Origin: Brachionus rotundiformis
Lineage: Eukaryota; Rotifera; Eurotatoria; Ploima; Brachionidae
Assembly (NCBI GenBank): GCA_016802295.1
Contig: JAESIW010000090.1
Location: forward strand, 1,068,936 to 1,127,484
Length of the DNA stretch: 58,549 nucleotides
Direction: 5' to 3'
Shown: one piece after another, positions 22,064 to 30,849 of the stretch
Numbering within the stretch: the stretch's first letter is position 1
How the letters are laid out: each line of letters opens with the position of its first letter
Program-made: the position numbers and the translations under genes
Notes under the pieces: generated by a model
The model's database searches: none
What the model was told of the DNA's origin: nothing
Seen by the model: the letters and a program-made list of their open reading frames with translations, nothing else

Positions 22064-22802
22064 TTAATTAAAGTTTAAGTCCATTTTACAATTAAGTAAA
22101 AAATGCAGTTTTTTATATACAAAAAAATGATTAAGATTATTCAACATACAATATTCTATTAAATAAAAGTAGTATTTAATCGAGTCGGTTAGTCCATAGT
22201 TGTTACATTCAAGGCACCATTCAATCAAAATAACACTGAGTGCTAAATCATATTCAGTGCAATTTATATGAGACAGCTCTTCTACTTTTGATAACTGTTT
22301 AATAAAAGAAGTATTCTCTCTATCAAATATCTTGTAATCTTTCCTTAAGAATTCAAATACGTTTTTACATAATTGGTTATTGAAAATTTGTTTGACAAAG
22401 AATATTTTATGCTTAAAATAAATTTGTCTAATTGACTCCAATTTAAGTGCTTTGTTCAAAGGTTTTGTTTTTGTAAATTTACTGAGTCCAATAAATCGTT
22501 TTATTAAAATATTTCAAACTCTTTTCATTAATAAAGATATTATCTAAATGATATCTAAAGATTGATTGAGAGAACTGTTTGTATAAGAAAGCTATAGTTT
22601 CTGGCTTTATTAGCTTTGGTTTGCATCCAAAACTATTTAGAGAGTAAAAACTCTTTTCAACTTTTTTCATCTTATTTTCAACGAAGTCATTTATTGAATT
22701 TTGATTTCCAATAGGTAGGCTTAGATAAATCAAACTTTGTACTTTTGGAATTGTAGAACCATTTAAATTAAAATCTATTTGAAATAATATACTGATAATC
22801 AT
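22064..22802 (-). mobile_element. non-LTR retrotransposon RT C-terminal remnant
   Basis: The minus strand carries two adjacent open pieces. The upstream one (22802-22479) has the LINE block IPKVQSLIYLSLPIG and then CKPKLIKPETIAFLYKQF, the typical thumb region after the catalytic core. A frameshift near 22490 leads into the next piece (22459-22064), which continues with IKRFIGLSKFTKTKPL and a helical C-terminal part. The N-terminal RT domain is missing. Frame change and truncation indicate a dead copy, different in sequence from the LINE at 3258-4336. Confidence 0.75.
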
Positions 22803-22985
22803 TTTTTGTAAGAATTGAGCATATAATACTGGACAAGAAGAAGTATATGATTTAGACTAGCGAATTGAGGTGTCGAAGAGTACAATGAATTTAAATTGAA
22901 TTCAGTGCCAAGTGGATTGAATAGACCTATCGATAAAACAATAGGTTAAGTAAAGAATGGCTATTCACTACCTGTATTTTCAATT
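22803..22985. other. flank between LINE remnant and R1
   Basis: Less AT-rich spacer, probably more decayed element sequence; no frame survives. Confidence 0.35.
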
Positions 22986-23262
22986 CAATTTCAAGGTTAA
23001 TCAACAGGCTAGTGTCCATGTCATAAACACCGATTAACACTCCATTTATTTAAATAAAATAAGTTTCACAAATTAAAAAATATTAATTGCTTATATAGTT
23101 ATTTAAAAAATAAAACATTGATATATTTAAATTAAATCTTTTGAATTCTTTGTAAATCTGTGAAAATTAAATTGATATTATTAAAAAATTGAATGCTTAA
23201 ATGTTGTAAATTTCAACATTGATCTCTTGATCACAAAGCAATTTATAAGTCGTGAATAGAAT
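22986..23262 (+). repeat. dispersed repeat R1, copy 2
   Basis: Same orientation and largely the same sequence as 4349-4611, with a short insertion after the CAATTTCAAGGTTAATCAAC start. The 3' two-thirds (from about 23180) is almost identical to copy 1. Confidence 0.75.
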
Positions 23263-23574
23263 TGAAAAATTATCATTGCTATCATCTTATTGTTTTGGCT
23301 GTGAATCAAGAATTAGTTACCATACCCACTCGATACATCAGTGTTGCAATTGAGCTTAAAAAAAGGCTGGAAAGGTTTCTATAGCAAAAAAGGATTTACA
23401 AAGGCAATTATTTTTTTTAGATTTGTATATTAATTAATTAAAATAGATATGATAAATATTTTTTAGACAATATATTAAATAAAAAGGATGTTACTAATTA
23501 AATATAAATTTATCGACAAAAAATTAAATAATTAGAACATAAGCAAATAATTTTGTGTTTTTTTTAGGAATAAA

Positions 23575-24066
23575 CTAATTCAGGTATAAAGAATCATAGT
23601 AATATATTTCTCTTTTTTGAATATTGAAGGCTAAAAGAGCCCAGTGATTCGTCTTTATAAATAATGGGAACAATAGAATATCGAAAATAAGTTTTTTGTA
23701 TTTTTCTAAACTTTTAGAAAGTCCTCTGTGGTCAAGTGATAAAATTTTATGTATAAGAATTGAATCGATGACTTCAATCTTTGCTGAAGTTATTGATGAG
23801 TTGCTAATTATTTTCATATAGAAATTAACGATTTTATCATTTAAACGCGCTCCATTTAAGTCTTATTGATGCTTTACTTTTTGTCTTTTATCTACACCAG
23901 AAATCCTTAAGAATATAAATAAAACATTTTGGAAGTGAAAAACATGTGGTATGCTAACATTGCTCCGTTTAAACTCTTTTGTAAATATAGGATAACAATC
24001 AATTTGCGTAATTAACATAGTTTCGTAGAAGTACAGATGATTGTTTGAAACACATTGTTTCCCCAA
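23575..24066 (-). pseudogene. Ulp1-like (C48) cysteine protease fragment
   Basis: Two minus-strand open pieces in different frames (24066-23863 and 23817-23575). The second contains the block NHWALLAFNIQKREIYYYDS. That matches the catalytic His-Trp and Asp motifs of Ulp1/SENP-type proteases (NHW, then YYDSL). The frame ends soon after, so the region with the catalytic cysteine is missing. Ulp1-like domains are carried by several transposon groups, and this one sits among LINE debris. It is therefore more likely transposon-derived than a host SUMO protease. Truncation and the frame break argue that it is inactive. Confidence 0.65.
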
Positions 24067-24149
24067 AAATAAAACGAAGTACAGACCACTCTTGAAAGTG
24101 TTAAGTCAAAAGGATCATTTTCAAGAGTCAACCCTGCTTGGAATTCAAA

Positions 24150-24860
24150 GTGCTAAATGAAGAAAAAAATCATGTTATTCAATAGTGTAGTAAAAGACAC
24201 ACTAATGTAAGGATACGAATGCTGGGAAGTACCTGATTTGAATAGAAAAAGCTTTCCATACTGGGAGTCTAAGAAATATGTTAGAGTACACCACCAATTC
24301 TCCATGGTATAATTACTATCTATTTTTATTTATGGAATACATAAATATTGATCAACATTTATTAATGCTACCTAATCAATCACCGGTTTTCACTGGTCAT
24401 TGCAACAGTTAATTAATAATACAATAATAAATATATACTTGATTTAGAATGTTTACGTTTTACTTCCTAGTTTTTATTTAAATTCATTTTTATTCTAGCT
24501 TAAAGAATTTCACTATAAATTGAAGTAACTTAGTCTTATGTTAGGAGTTCCTCTGATTCACTCTTATTTTACTCAATAAATATTTTAAAACGAATTCGTT
24601 ATCTTTTTTAAGTAGTGGCCAGACTCTAAGTGTAACAAGTATTCTTGAGATAGTGTGTTAGAAAACGATATTGTCAAACGATGAGCTATACAGAAAAATG
24701 AAGTTCAGAACAAATAAATGTATCAAGAAGAAAATAATGCGATGGCTTTGGCATGTCCTCAATTAAAACAAAACCAATATCAAATAGAGCTCAAAAAGAA
24801 AGATCAAAAAAGGATAAGACGACCACAGATAACACAATCATATCGATTTTGATTCAATTC
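24150..24860 (+). mobile_element. degraded LINE 3' region
   Basis: Plus-strand translation shows two blocks typical of the end of LINE ORF2. Around 24170-24235 is KIMLFNSVVKDTLM followed, after a stop, by GYECWEV (usually YGxETW). Around 24680-24760 is CIKKKIMRWLWHVL, the RRxLRWxGHV block, followed by a Lys/Arg-rich tail. Several stops and about 400 bp of unrelated sequence lie between them. A third LINE lineage in this 3 kb graveyard. Confidence 0.65.
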
Positions 24861-25104
24861 TCAAATTCGATTAAATAGATTTTTGTGATCATCTGATTCA
24901 TTTGATATAAAAGAGTATAGAATTATTCTTGTAAATTTAATTTATTTGCTTTAATGTCGAAAAAAAGATAATTTTTTAAATTTTTAAAATATCCTTGGCA
25001 AAAATTACAGAAAATTTATTTTCATTAAAATATATCTTTATTTGTTTAAATAAGTAAAAATATGCAACCATTCTTATTTATTTATTATTTTTTAAATAAT
25101 TTTC
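24861..25104. other. non-coding spacer
   Basis: AT-rich sequence between LINE debris and the secreted-protein gene; nothing recognised. Confidence 0.4.
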
Positions 25105-25470
25105 CTAAAAGGTAACTCTAAAAGTGCATCTCGAGGCGTAACCTGACTGAGCACTTATTCTAATTCTGAAATCACCAGTTCTATAAACATATAGATAAGA
25201 TGATCCACCAGGCGAAATCGTAGCCCAGTCTTGTTCTTCATTATATATCACAATTGCAACATTCAATTTAACACTACCGCAGTTTGTATTTTCAACTAAA
25301 ACATATCTATTTGAGGTACTAATATATCCAGTACATCCACTTACATAAGTCCCCTGAAAACCGTTGATATTAGCATTAATTTCACCACCATAATAACAAT
25401 CAATTCGATCGGCTGAAATGATTGGCAAGGTGATTAGGGCACAAATAAAGCAAATTTTTAAAAATTTCAT
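25105..25470 (-). CDS. small secreted protein with four cysteines (121 aa)
   Basis: A single-exon 121-aa frame. Residues 1-20 are a clear signal peptide (MKFLKICFICALITLPIISA). The mature part has four Cys (near residues 25, 41, 59 and 115), enough for two disulfides. It alternates hydrophobic and polar residues with many Ser, Thr, Tyr and Gly, suggesting a small beta-rich extracellular domain. I do not recognise the family. A strong TATA box lies 31 bp before the ATG. Its divergent neighbour, 435 bp away, also encodes a small secreted cysteine-containing product, so the two may be co-expressed. It could be a defence, venom-like or matrix protein, but nothing in the sequence decides this. Confidence 0.75.
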   Translation of the reverse strand: MKFLKICFICALITLPIISADRIDCYYGGEINANINGFQGTYVSGCTGYISTSNRYVLVENTNCGSVKLNVAIVIYNEEQDWATISPGGSSYLYVYRTGDFRIRISAQSGYASRCTFRVTF

Positions 25471-25500
25471 ATTTCCTTAACAAAATTAACTAAATTTGAA

Positions 25501-25510
25501 CTATTTATAT
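25501..25510 (-). promoter_or_regulatory. TATA box of the 121-aa secreted protein gene
   Basis: The minus strand reads ATATAAATAG, 31 bp upstream of the start codon; sequence and spacing are good for a core promoter with a very short 5' UTR. Confidence 0.6.
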
Positions 25511-25830
25511 CGATTTTTTTAAAAAAAGGATGAAAAAAAAACATATGTTTAAATAACAGTAATAAGTTGCCAGTTACTTCTATTTTATTTATCAAATAAA
25601 GATAAGATGTTTTTCATCCACTATACCTGATAAAAATTTAAATGAGAAATTAAAAACTTCTCTAATAATTTCTTTGAAGGTGATTAATTAACTAATTCTA
25701 TTCGTATTGATTTGTTTAATATTTATTTGAATCTCTTTTCTATATTTAATTATTAAGAGATTAAAAAGAAGAAGCAACAATTAATAAATTTTGTCGAACA
25801 AAAACATGTTAAACACTCAAGGCAATTTTG

Positions 25831-25840
25831 GGTATAAAAT
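25831..25840 (+). promoter_or_regulatory. TATA box of the Cys-rich peptide gene
   Basis: GGTATAAAAT, 66 bp upstream of the ATG at 25906, leaving room for a start site and a short 5' UTR. Confidence 0.55.
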
Positions 25841-25905
25841 CTGAAAATTTAAAAAAATTGTTATTTAAAAATCTTATTTAAAAAAATTATTAAGGACAAT
25901 TTAAA

Positions 25906-26271
25906 ATGAAGCTTTTTGTAATGTTTCAAGTAGTTTTTGCCTGTATGATAGTTTTGGCTTCATCTAAGTCAATCGGTTGAAAATTTTTGTATTTACCTTT
26001 ATAATGATTAATAATATTCTTTAAAGATGAAGGAATACATGTTGATAAGGAATTAACAGGAGAAAAGATAACTGACCAAAAGGAAAAAGCTATTGTTGTT
26101 TCAAGTTATAGATGCGATGCAATGTGTTCAGATAATGATGGATGTTGGGGAGGTACTAGTGGTTACTGCTATTGTTATTGTAGAAAAAGTGGACAACAAT
26201 ACAAATGCTGCAGAAACGCAAATTGTCAAATCGGTGGCACCAATTATTATTTATCAAATAACACATGCTAA
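25906..26271 (+). CDS. Cys-rich secreted prepropeptide (104 aa, two exons)
   Basis: Exon 1 25906-25975 and exon 2 26027-26271 are joined over a 51-nt phase-1 intron (GTTGAAAA..TTTAAAG), giving 104 aa. Neither exon is a long frame on its own, so the gene is easy to miss. Residues 1-20 are a signal peptide (MKLFVMFQVVFACMIVLA start). Residues about 23-50 form a charged, cysteine-free segment that looks like a propeptide. Residues 53-104 hold ten cysteines spaced C-x3-C-x5-C-x7-C-x-C-x-C-x8-CC-x4-C-x13-C, with the last residue being cysteine. The CxxxC plus GYCYCYC arrangement recalls cysteine-stabilised defensin-like folds, but the pattern fits no family I can name. A TATA box lies upstream and an AATAAA overlaps the stop codon region. 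Probable role: antimicrobial or signalling peptide, inferred only from architecture. Confidence 0.72.
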
Positions 26272-26448
26272 ATAAACAATACTTTAAAAAATAATTTTGA
26301 AATAAATGGTCACAGAAATTATAGCTTTTTTATACTATGGATCATTATAAAAATAGTAAAAAAAAGACAAAATAATATTTTAAATCATGAACATATGATA
26401 AATCACTTAAAAAATTTTTCTCTTGTATATTTATTTCAAATAATTAAT

Positions 26449-26689
26449 AGGTAAGATGATAATTATTCAGTCCATTTATGGATCAAAATGAGCTACTTAT
26501 TTATCTATATAAAAATAATGCTAAGTTTGGTTTAATAATTTTATTAAGAATTTAATTTCTTTTTTTACAAATAAAATAATATTTTATCTATTAAGCAAAG
26601 ATGCTTGATAGAAAAATTTAAAAGACAAAAAAGGTTGTAGAGGATTTTTTAACAAAAACCACAATACAAATTAAACTAATACTTTGTTA
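26449..26689 (+). repeat. dispersed repeat R2, copy 1
   Basis: About 240 bp that recur in inverted orientation at 28693-28932, inside an intron of ULK3. Shared landmarks include GGATCAAAATGAGCTACTTA, GCTAAGTTTGGTTTAATAA and AAAAGGTTGTAGAGGAT. Identity is high but imperfect. No coding capacity; ends are not obviously inverted repeats. Confidence 0.85.
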
Positions 26690-27040
26690 TTTTTTAAATA
26701 ATTTTGAATTTGGTAACCAAACTGATAAACAGAGAAAATATTTTTTCATTATTAAAAAATATCTATAATAAATTTTAATTGACATTTTTCATATTTTTTA
26801 AATTTAAAACCATTTATTTAAATTTTAGCTATTATTTATTAAAAATGTTTAAATTATTAGTAATTAATAAAGAACTAAGAATATTTCCCTATTTGAAGTT
26901 TGAAAGACATTTTCTAGGACATTAAACAAATATGATTTCTATGGAAACAAATTCCGACCTTTCAAATGTCTAGAAAATTCTGATAGAAAAATTATAAAAT
27001 AGAAAATTTAAATTTCTTATTTTGCATTTAATTTAAAAAA
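26690..27040. other. 5' flank of CFAP298
   Basis: AT-rich 350 bp that should hold the CFAP298 promoter; no defined motif. Confidence 0.45.
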
Positions 27041-27962
27041 ATGGTTAAATTGCACATAAAAAAAGGTGACGAGAGCCAATTTTTGTTTGAGACAACTGTT
27101 GAGTTGTCAATAGACGAATGCATTAAAGCGGTCTGCAACATATTCAATGGTCGCTTAAAAATTCAGAGAATATGCACTGAGATTGAATTTTTGAGCAAAA
27201 ATGGCATTTGTTTGCCATATAACATGCAAGGTCTAACAGATGAACAAATATCTGAGCTAAAGTTGGTAGATGAATGGTCGGATAGATGCATACCGTCTGG
27301 TGGCTATGTTGACTGCAAAGACGAGCTGGGCAGACGCAATGGAAGGGCTCCGAATGAGAAAATGGCATCTATATTGGAAAAAACAATCAAAGATGCTAGA
27401 GAAAAAATATCCAAAGACTTGGTTCAAAGAGACATTAGCCTAAGTCAGGCGAGAGTTCAAGAAGTAATTGACGAGCTCCGGGGCGCTGTGACAATTGTCT
27501 ATCCAATGGGTCTGCCGCCCCATGATCCCATTCAGATGGAATTTGAAAACAAAGAAGATCTTGAGGGAACTCATGCTGGTCAAGAGGTAATTGCCTTCAA
27601 TGAAGCCAGTATTTGGTTCAGTGGTAAGGAGATGCAGTCTAGCAAAAAGCTAAGCGACTATTTGGGCAAAAATGAAAAGTCAAAAGTTATTATTAAAATT
27701 CAAAAGGTTACTTAAAGCAAATAATGATCTATTTTAATTAAACTTCTTGTTTCAGAAAGGTAAAGGTGCTCCAAGTCGTGAGCCTGTGGTTACCGAAGAA
27801 GAGCAGAAAAAAATGATGGCCTATTATTTTAAAAAGCAGGAAGAAATGAAAAAACTCGCCGAGGCCGATGATGACTCTTATTTAAATTCAGATTGGGCTG
27901 ATAATAACCAACTTAGGCGCCAATTTCAAGGCTTAAATGACATTAAATGGCGACCAAGATAA
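27041..27962 (+). CDS. CFAP298: cilia and flagella associated protein 298 (290 aa)
   Basis: Exons 27041-27706 and 27756-27962 (49-nt intron after KIQK), 290 aa, the same length as the human protein (C21orf59/Kurly). It is needed for outer dynein arm assembly and ciliary motility. Diagnostic stretches: VKLHIKKGDESQFLFET at the start, NMQGLTDEQISELKL, GRRNGRAPNEKM, RGAVTIVYPMGLPPHDPI, FENKEDLEGT and the C-terminal SYLNSDWADN followed by NDIKWRPR. The whole length is conserved, so the gene is probably functional. It ends 89 bp from the convergent end of ULK3, so their 3' UTRs may overlap. Confidence 0.96.
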
Positions 27963-28051
27963 TTTTAAATATTTATTGTTTTAATTTAGTTTTTATTATT
28001 TAAAATAAAATTTTATAAAAAAAAATCTAACTTTGGCACATTTATCTATAT

Positions 28052-30803
28052 TTATTGGATGATACAATTTTTAGTATATAAATTTTTGTCCTCGTCTTCT
28101 TCTTTGATGTTCTCTTTGGCCTGAACAAAATCAAAGTCTGTTTTCAAAGTTTTGGTGTTCAGTTGTTTTTTTAGATATTCGGCTTTGGTAAGCCAATTTT
28201 CGACCTTAATTAATTTATTAGGTTTGATATTGATATCTATATAAATACAAAAAAGAATACATTTTTTTTCAAAACACTTGAATTCTCATCTCTTGGCAAA
28301 TCTAATCAATCTAATTTGAAACTATTGTAAAAATAATCAATATATAATACTTTTTAAAAATGGTAACAAAACAGATATGGCATTTTCATACTGTGAATAG
28401 ATTTCTTCATATCCGTCGCAGGTGGCATCCTTTTATTTTAACAAAGATAAATTAAAAAAATGAATTGTGGTCAAATTAGGAACTTTTTTTAAAACCAGAA
28501 CAAAAACTTAACCAAGAGTAGTTGCTAAAGAAGAGAGTACGAAAGGGCTTGAAAATAAACTTGACAATAAAACAAATAATAAGTATTATGATAGTTGGAT
28601 ATTAACTTTGCATAATACCAAATTGCACCATGCACTTATTAAATTTTTTAAACTAAACTAAAATATATATCTTTAATATGTTTATTTAATAAACAAAGTA
28701 TTAGTTTAATCTGTACTCTGCTTTTTGATAAAAGATCCTCTACAACCTTTTTTGTCTTTTAAATTTTTCTATTAACCATCTTTGTTTTAAAGATAAAATA
28801 TTATTCTATTTGTAAAAAAAGAATTTAAATTCTTAAAAAATTTATTAAACCAAACTTAGCATTAAGGTTATACAGATAAATAAGTAGCTCATTTTGATCC
28901 ATATATGAACTGAATAATTATAATCTTACCTATTTTGATAATGATACATGGTAAAAATTTTCCTAGTACTTTACCAAAATTAAATATCGCATACATACCT
29001 TAAATTTTTCATCAGCATCAAAGCACAATTTAACTGCGTTCTGAGCTTGTGGATCCTCTTTGGTTAAATTAACTAATATTTAAAAAAAAATAAATTAAAT
29101 TTTCTAAATTTTTATCTAATTTACTTAAATCTAATTTGTTTATGGTTCGACTATTTATGTTTTGACTTGGTTGAGGATTACTGAGCGAAGATACGCAAGT
29201 AAGAGAAGATACATTGATGTTTGAACTCTTGGGAGTCGATTGGCCCAAATTAAGATTGGTAAATGTTTGAATATATTCAGAATTTAGGCCACTTTTTTCA
29301 CCGGACGAAGGCCTTGAATTCAGGCCTGATATTTCCTCTGCTCTTTTCAAATACAGCCTAGCTTTTTCTCTTATTTCTTGCTTTTTCTGGACATTCTTTT
29401 CAAATTTAATGGCTGGAATCAGATATTCAATAGATTGCAGGTACAATTTTTGTGCCAATCTCCAATTTTTGTTCTCATCAGCTTCCACAGCTTTACGCAA
29501 CAGCTCATACTTAGATATAAAATTCTAATAATCTTTTTAAAGCTTTATTTTTCAAGAGTACAGATCTTGGCAAGCATTTGCCAGATGGCATATGTTCCAT
29601 GTCAACAAATGGATGTCTAAAAAACTCCTCGAATTCCATTCTTTCGTCCGGATTTCGCTGGAGTAGGCCTTGTAAAAGGTCCTTGCAAGTCTCGCTAAGC
29701 ATCACATGACTAGGAATCTTCCAAAGTGGTACAAAAAAAAAGTACAAAAAAAATTAGACCAGTACTTGTATAGGTGCATCATCTAGGATTTTTTCTCTAA
29801 GTTCTTCAAGTGAATGAGACACAAATGGGGCATAACCGAAAATAACCTCTTTGGAAAATATTCAGCTGTCATACAATTTTATAAAATAATTTGAAAAATA
29901 GACTAATTACCGTAAAGTATGACACCAACTGACCATAGGTCAACTTTAGAGTCATAAATTTTGTTCTTCAGAACTTAAAAAAATTTAAACAAAAAATAAA
30001 TTTTTTCCCAAATCATACTCTCAGGTGCCATATACAAAGGGCTTCCTTAAAAAATGTATAAAAGATAGAGAAAGATATCTTTAATTTCATGTATATACCC
30101 CTAAGTGATTGGGAAACTTTGTTTTCCTTCATGTATTGAGCAAAACCAAAATCTTGGTAATTAAGATATAAGATAACAAATTTTTGTCTTTTTTCTTTGA
30201 AACTACCGGCCAGTTTAAGAGAAGGGTCATTAACAGATGTGAGAAGAATATTCTGAGGTTTAAGGTCCATATGAGCAATGCCAATCGAATGCAGGTGCTT
30301 TAGAGCACTGGCTATTTGCTGGACAAATCTGCGCACATACCGCTCTGGTATGGTTCGGCGACACCTAATAAACGAGGACAAGTCGCCTCCTGGACAATAT
30401 TCCATTATCAAATAGATATAATTTTCATCCCACTTAAATTTGTTATTTTCTCTTTTTAAACTATATTTTCTACATTACCTGAAAATCAATCAACTGAACT
30501 ATATACTCATGTTTAACTTCCTTTAAAATTTTTATCTCGCTAAGCAAGTTCTCAGTGGAGGCCTTGTTGAGTCCACTTTTTTTGATACATTTTATGGCAC
30601 AAACTTCATTTTTATTCTTAATTTAAAAATTAACTTTATTCAATTGGCCTAAGCAATCAAGAGCAAACCTTGTTTAGAGCTTTGTATACAGAGGCATATG
30701 TTCCAGTGCCAAGTTTTTTCTCAACCAAGAATCCCTTTATTTGCGGCGCTAAACTCGGTTCACTTTGATAAAACATTTTTGAAATATCATCATAAATTTG
30801 CAT
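28052..30803 (-). CDS. ULK3: ULK3-type serine/threonine kinase with MIT domains (534 aa)
   Basis: Twelve exons: 30803-30669, 30616-30479, 30432-30207, 30152-30099, 30045-30019, 29973-29911, 29848-29766, 29717-29562, 29509-29125, 29072-28999, 28429-28351, 28236-28052 (534 aa). ULK3 acts in autophagy, Hedgehog/GLI signalling and the ESCRT-III abscission checkpoint. Kinase domain at about 20-280: glycine loop LGTGTYASVYK, catalytic Lys54 (CAIK), HMDLKPQN with Asp147 (His-Met-Asp where human has His-Leu-Asp), DFG at 167-169, and GSPLYMAPE encoded mainly by a 27-nt exon. The first MIT domain starts at about 295 (ELLRKAVEADENKNWRLAQK) and the second includes AQNAVKLCFDADEKFK and VENWLTKAEYLK. The 569-nt intron 10 holds a copy of repeat R2. 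The start is the first Met; one at residue 10 is possible. Confidence 0.94.
28693..28932 (-). repeat. dispersed repeat R2, copy 2 (in ULK3 intron 10)
   Basis: Inverted copy of 26449-26689. It accounts for nearly half of a 569-nt intron in a gene whose other introns are mostly 46-114 nt. The two inverted copies enclose CFAP298 and the 3' end of ULK3. Confidence 0.85.
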
Positions 30804-30849
30804 TTAAAATTTATTTGCATGTATTAAAATATATTTAGATAGAAAAAAA
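30804..30849. promoter_or_regulatory. 46-bp divergent promoter, ULK3 and FOCAD
   Basis: Only 46 bp separate the ULK3 and FOCAD start codons, so both 5' UTRs and core promoters must be tiny, overlap, or extend into the opposite coding sequence. The interval is almost pure A/T; the plus strand contains AAAATATATTTAGATAG. Confidence 0.6.
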
